Source of the DNA: an uncultured Christensenella sp.
Lineage (GTDB): Bacteria > Bacillota > Clostridia > Christensenellales > UBA1242
Length of the DNA stretch: 8,062 nt
Assembly (NCBI GenBank): GCA_949293925.1
Contig: CASFFI010000041.1
Coordinates: forward strand, 1 to 8,062
Reading direction: 5' to 3'
Below the pieces are notes generated by a model. The model saw only the letters and a list, made by a program, of their open reading frames with translations. It ran no database searches and was not told the DNA's origin. The position numbers and the translations under genes are program-made. This document shows, piece by piece, positions 6,899 to 8,062 of this stretch; positions within the stretch are counted from its first letter, which is position 1; each line of letters opens with the position of its first letter.

Positions 6899-7358
6899 AT
6901 TTACCTCGTTTTAAATTTTTATTTCTTGCATTTTTGAAAAACTCTTTCAGCATTGCTGAACATAATTCATTATAAGAATAATTTATAATAGTTCTGTGAT
7001 TTAATATGTTATCGTCAAGTAATGTGTATCTACTTATGACTCCACCGTATTTTTCATCAGTTGCTCCGAATGTTAATTTTTTGATTCTTGCATTTAAAAT
7101 TGCACCTGCACACATAGGACAAGGTTCTAAGGTAACAAACATTTCACAATCATCTAGTCTCCAACTTTTTAGTTTCTTGCACGCTTTATTTATCGCTATT
7201 ATTTCTGCGTGGTCAGTGGCGATTTGGCTGTGTTCTTTTTTGTTTCTTCCTGTTGAAATTATTTTTCCATCTCTAACTATTACAGCCCCTATTGGTATTT
7301 CACCTTTTCGTAAGGCGATAGAACCTTGTTGTATTGCAATTTCCATAGGATTTTTCAT
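6870..7358 (-). CDS. tadA: tRNA-specific adenosine deaminase TadA
   Basis: Zinc enzyme that deaminates A34 of tRNA-Arg(ACG) to inosine, allowing one tRNA to read CGU, CGC and CGA. Its 162 residues carry the complete cytidine-deaminase-fold site: HAEI with His50 as zinc ligand and Glu52 as proton shuttle, and PCPMC with Cys80 and Cys83 as the other ligands. PIGAVIV, NARIKKLTFGATDEKYGG and the basic C-terminal tail (NARNKNLKRGKYRNKYKKN) are also typical. ATDHAEI replaces the common DPTAHAE, a small variation. ATG 7356-7358 is preceded by GGAG (7366-7369) with a 7-nt spacer, and that site lies inside the upstream peptidase gene. Its first 59 nt overlap the peptidase 3' end and its last 29 nt contain the ribosome site and putative start of the next gene, so it is the middle cistron of a coupled cluster. 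Confidence 0.93.
   Translation of the reverse strand: MKNPMEIAIQQGSIALRKGEIPIGAVIVRDGKIISTGRNKKEHSQIATDHAEIIAINKACKKLKSWRLDDCEMFVTLEPCPMCAGAILNARIKKLTFGATDEKYGGVISRYTLLDDNILNHRTIINYSYNELCSAMLKEFFKNARNKNLKRGKYRNKYKKNI
6904..6907 (-). promoter_or_regulatory. Ribosome binding site GAGG before an ATA codon, inside tadA
   Basis: GAGG on the minus strand, followed by TAAAT and then ATA (6898-6896). Spacing is ideal for initiation at this codon, and no ATG, GTG or TTG in any frame lies at a usable distance. Its placement supports ATA as the start of the downstream gene, or a recent ATG-to-ATA change. Confidence 0.5.
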
Positions 7359-8062
7359 ATTTTTTCTCCATTGTATTTAAATTAAATATTTTTTGTACAG
7401 TTATACTTGATTGATATTGTATTGCTAAATTCAGTGCTGTCAATGGCACATCTTTATTTTTTTCAAAAATTTCTGGTAAAGTTTCTTCTTTTAAAGGGTG
7501 CTCTAAACTATCGCTTCCAACTTCTATGGTGTAAGCTGGAATTTTTAATGTTTGAATGCACCAATCTTTATATCCACCGGTGGAGTTTTGTGTAAAAATT
7601 AATCTATAACCTGTTAAATTAGACAACACTTCACCGATATTTTCATCACGAATTAGATCTTGTTCACTCATGCCTTCAAATCCATAATATATTACTTCAC
7701 CTTTTGAGTGATATGATATTGTTAGACTAGGCTTTACTTGTCTTGTAAAATTTATAAGTGATTGGACTTCTCGCTCACTATTTGGATAAAATCCTACAAA
7801 ATTTTCACTATTTGGGCAAAATACATTTTGAGAGCCCATTGACCAATTTGCATCAAAGTTTGTGTTCAAATCTACTAGATTAATGTTTGCTTTAAATTTT
7901 GAAAAGTCAGCACTATTGTTATTTCCTAATTTTAAATATTCTTTTGTAATGTCGCATGGCACTGATGAAATACCGTCAAGTGCTATTTCTGCGCCGTCAG
8001 GGTTTGTTAAAAATACAAAATAGATACCACCTTGTTTTACTAAGTCGTTTAGATATAAATAT
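7300..8062 (-). CDS. M14-family zinc peptidase, probably gamma-D-glutamyl-diaminopimelate type (5' end outside window)
   Basis: The frame is open to the right edge; the GTG at 7962 is an internal Val because NPDGAEIALDG, a conserved M14 block, precedes it (visible residues 20-30). The 253 visible residues continue with KANINLVDLNTNFDANW, then SYHSKGEVIYY containing the third zinc-ligand His (residue 118), GGYKDW (162-167) and YTIEVGSDS with the catalytic Glu (180). The first zinc motif (HxxE) must lie upstream of the window. SYHSKGEVIYY, GGYKDW and TIEVG match the clostridial/bacillar M14 group that cleaves gamma-D-Glu-diaminopimelate bonds in peptidoglycan stem peptides, for example in spore or wall turnover; the substrate is inferred. 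DLNTNF lacks the Arg of the classical carboxypeptidase DxNRNF. The last roughly 20 codons overlap tadA in another frame and look like a non-conserved tail. Stop is TGA (7300-7302). Confidence 0.87.
   Translation of the reverse strand, partial: YLYLNDLVKQGGIYFVFLTNPDGAEIALDGISSVPCDITKEYLKLGNNNSADFSKFKANINLVDLNTNFDANWSMGSQNVFCPNSENFVGFYPNSEREVQSLINFTRQVKPSLTISYHSKGEVIYYGFEGMSEQDLIRDENIGEVLSNLTGYRLIFTQNSTGGYKDWCIQTLKIPAYTIEVGSDSLEHPLKEETLPEIFEKNKDVPLTALNLAIQYQSSITVQKIFNLNTMEKKYEKSYGNCNTTRFYRLTKR

Noticed and set aside
6870..6911. Programmed frameshift fusing tadA to the downstream gene
   Set aside because: The downstream frame is +1 relative to tadA, whereas the A-rich GAAAAAC run would favour -1 slippage. 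TadA is complete at its natural length, and a good ribosome site is present for separate initiation.
7006..7595. Plus-strand open frames opposite tadA and the M14 peptidase
   Set aside because: Antisense to conserved active-site regions; no promoter or ribosome site recognised.
1..8062. Mycoplasma-type code (TGA as Trp)
   Set aside because: All Trp positions in conserved motifs are TGG, no conserved frame is interrupted by TGA, and a TGA ends the peptidase frame at 7300.

Overview
The window is very A+T-rich (by eye well under one third G+C) and carries eight protein genes, most of them housekeeping genes. All reading frames fit the standard bacterial code: Trp is TGG, and TAA, TAG and TGA all act as stops. 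The base composition, purine-rich Shine-Dalgarno sites, TTGACA/TATAAT-type promoters with extended -10 elements, and a clostridial-type peptidoglycan peptidase (M14) point to a low-G+C Firmicute, probably an uncultured gut-type Clostridia/Bacilli lineage with a cell wall. The lysyl-tRNA synthetase and glycerol-3-phosphate dehydrogenase both have divergent signature motifs, which suggests a lineage far from the model species. This placement is inference.

Layout. (1) 1-902, + strand: the C-terminal half of a VirB4/TraE-type conjugation ATPase, cut by the left edge. It ends at a near-perfect bidirectional terminator hairpin (901-926). (2) 925-4102, - strand: lysS, gpsA and a small multidrug-export-type membrane protein, transcribed lysS to gpsA to export protein. 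Each has its own recognisable promoter, and lysS has its own terminator, so these look like three single-gene units, not one operon. (3) 4103-4618: a 516-bp non-coding, extremely A+T-rich divergent intergenic region. It holds the lysS promoter on one side and a strong extended -10 promoter with a roughly 146-nt leader on the other. (4) 4625-5926, + strand: a 23S rRNA m5U methyltransferase of the RlmD/TrmA family. (5) 5981-8062, - strand: a tight three-gene cluster in the order M14 peptidase (cut by the right edge), tadA, unrecognised protein. All three overlap: 59 nt between peptidase and tadA, about 29 nt between tadA and the third gene.

Translation-related functions dominate (LysRS, rRNA m5U methylase, tRNA A34 deaminase), together with lipid precursor synthesis (GpsA) and wall remodelling (M14). 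The most notable observation is the last gene of the cluster. Its coding-like frame continues 56 codons upstream of any ATG/GTG/TTG, up to a well-placed GAGG site in front of an ATA codon inside the tadA 3' end. That suggests non-canonical AUA initiation, a mutated start, or a sequence error. I see no CRISPR array, tRNA, rRNA, insertion sequence, riboswitch or defence system, and no clear new biological system. The only hint of mobile DNA is the VirB4-type ATPase at the left edge, whose context lies outside the window.
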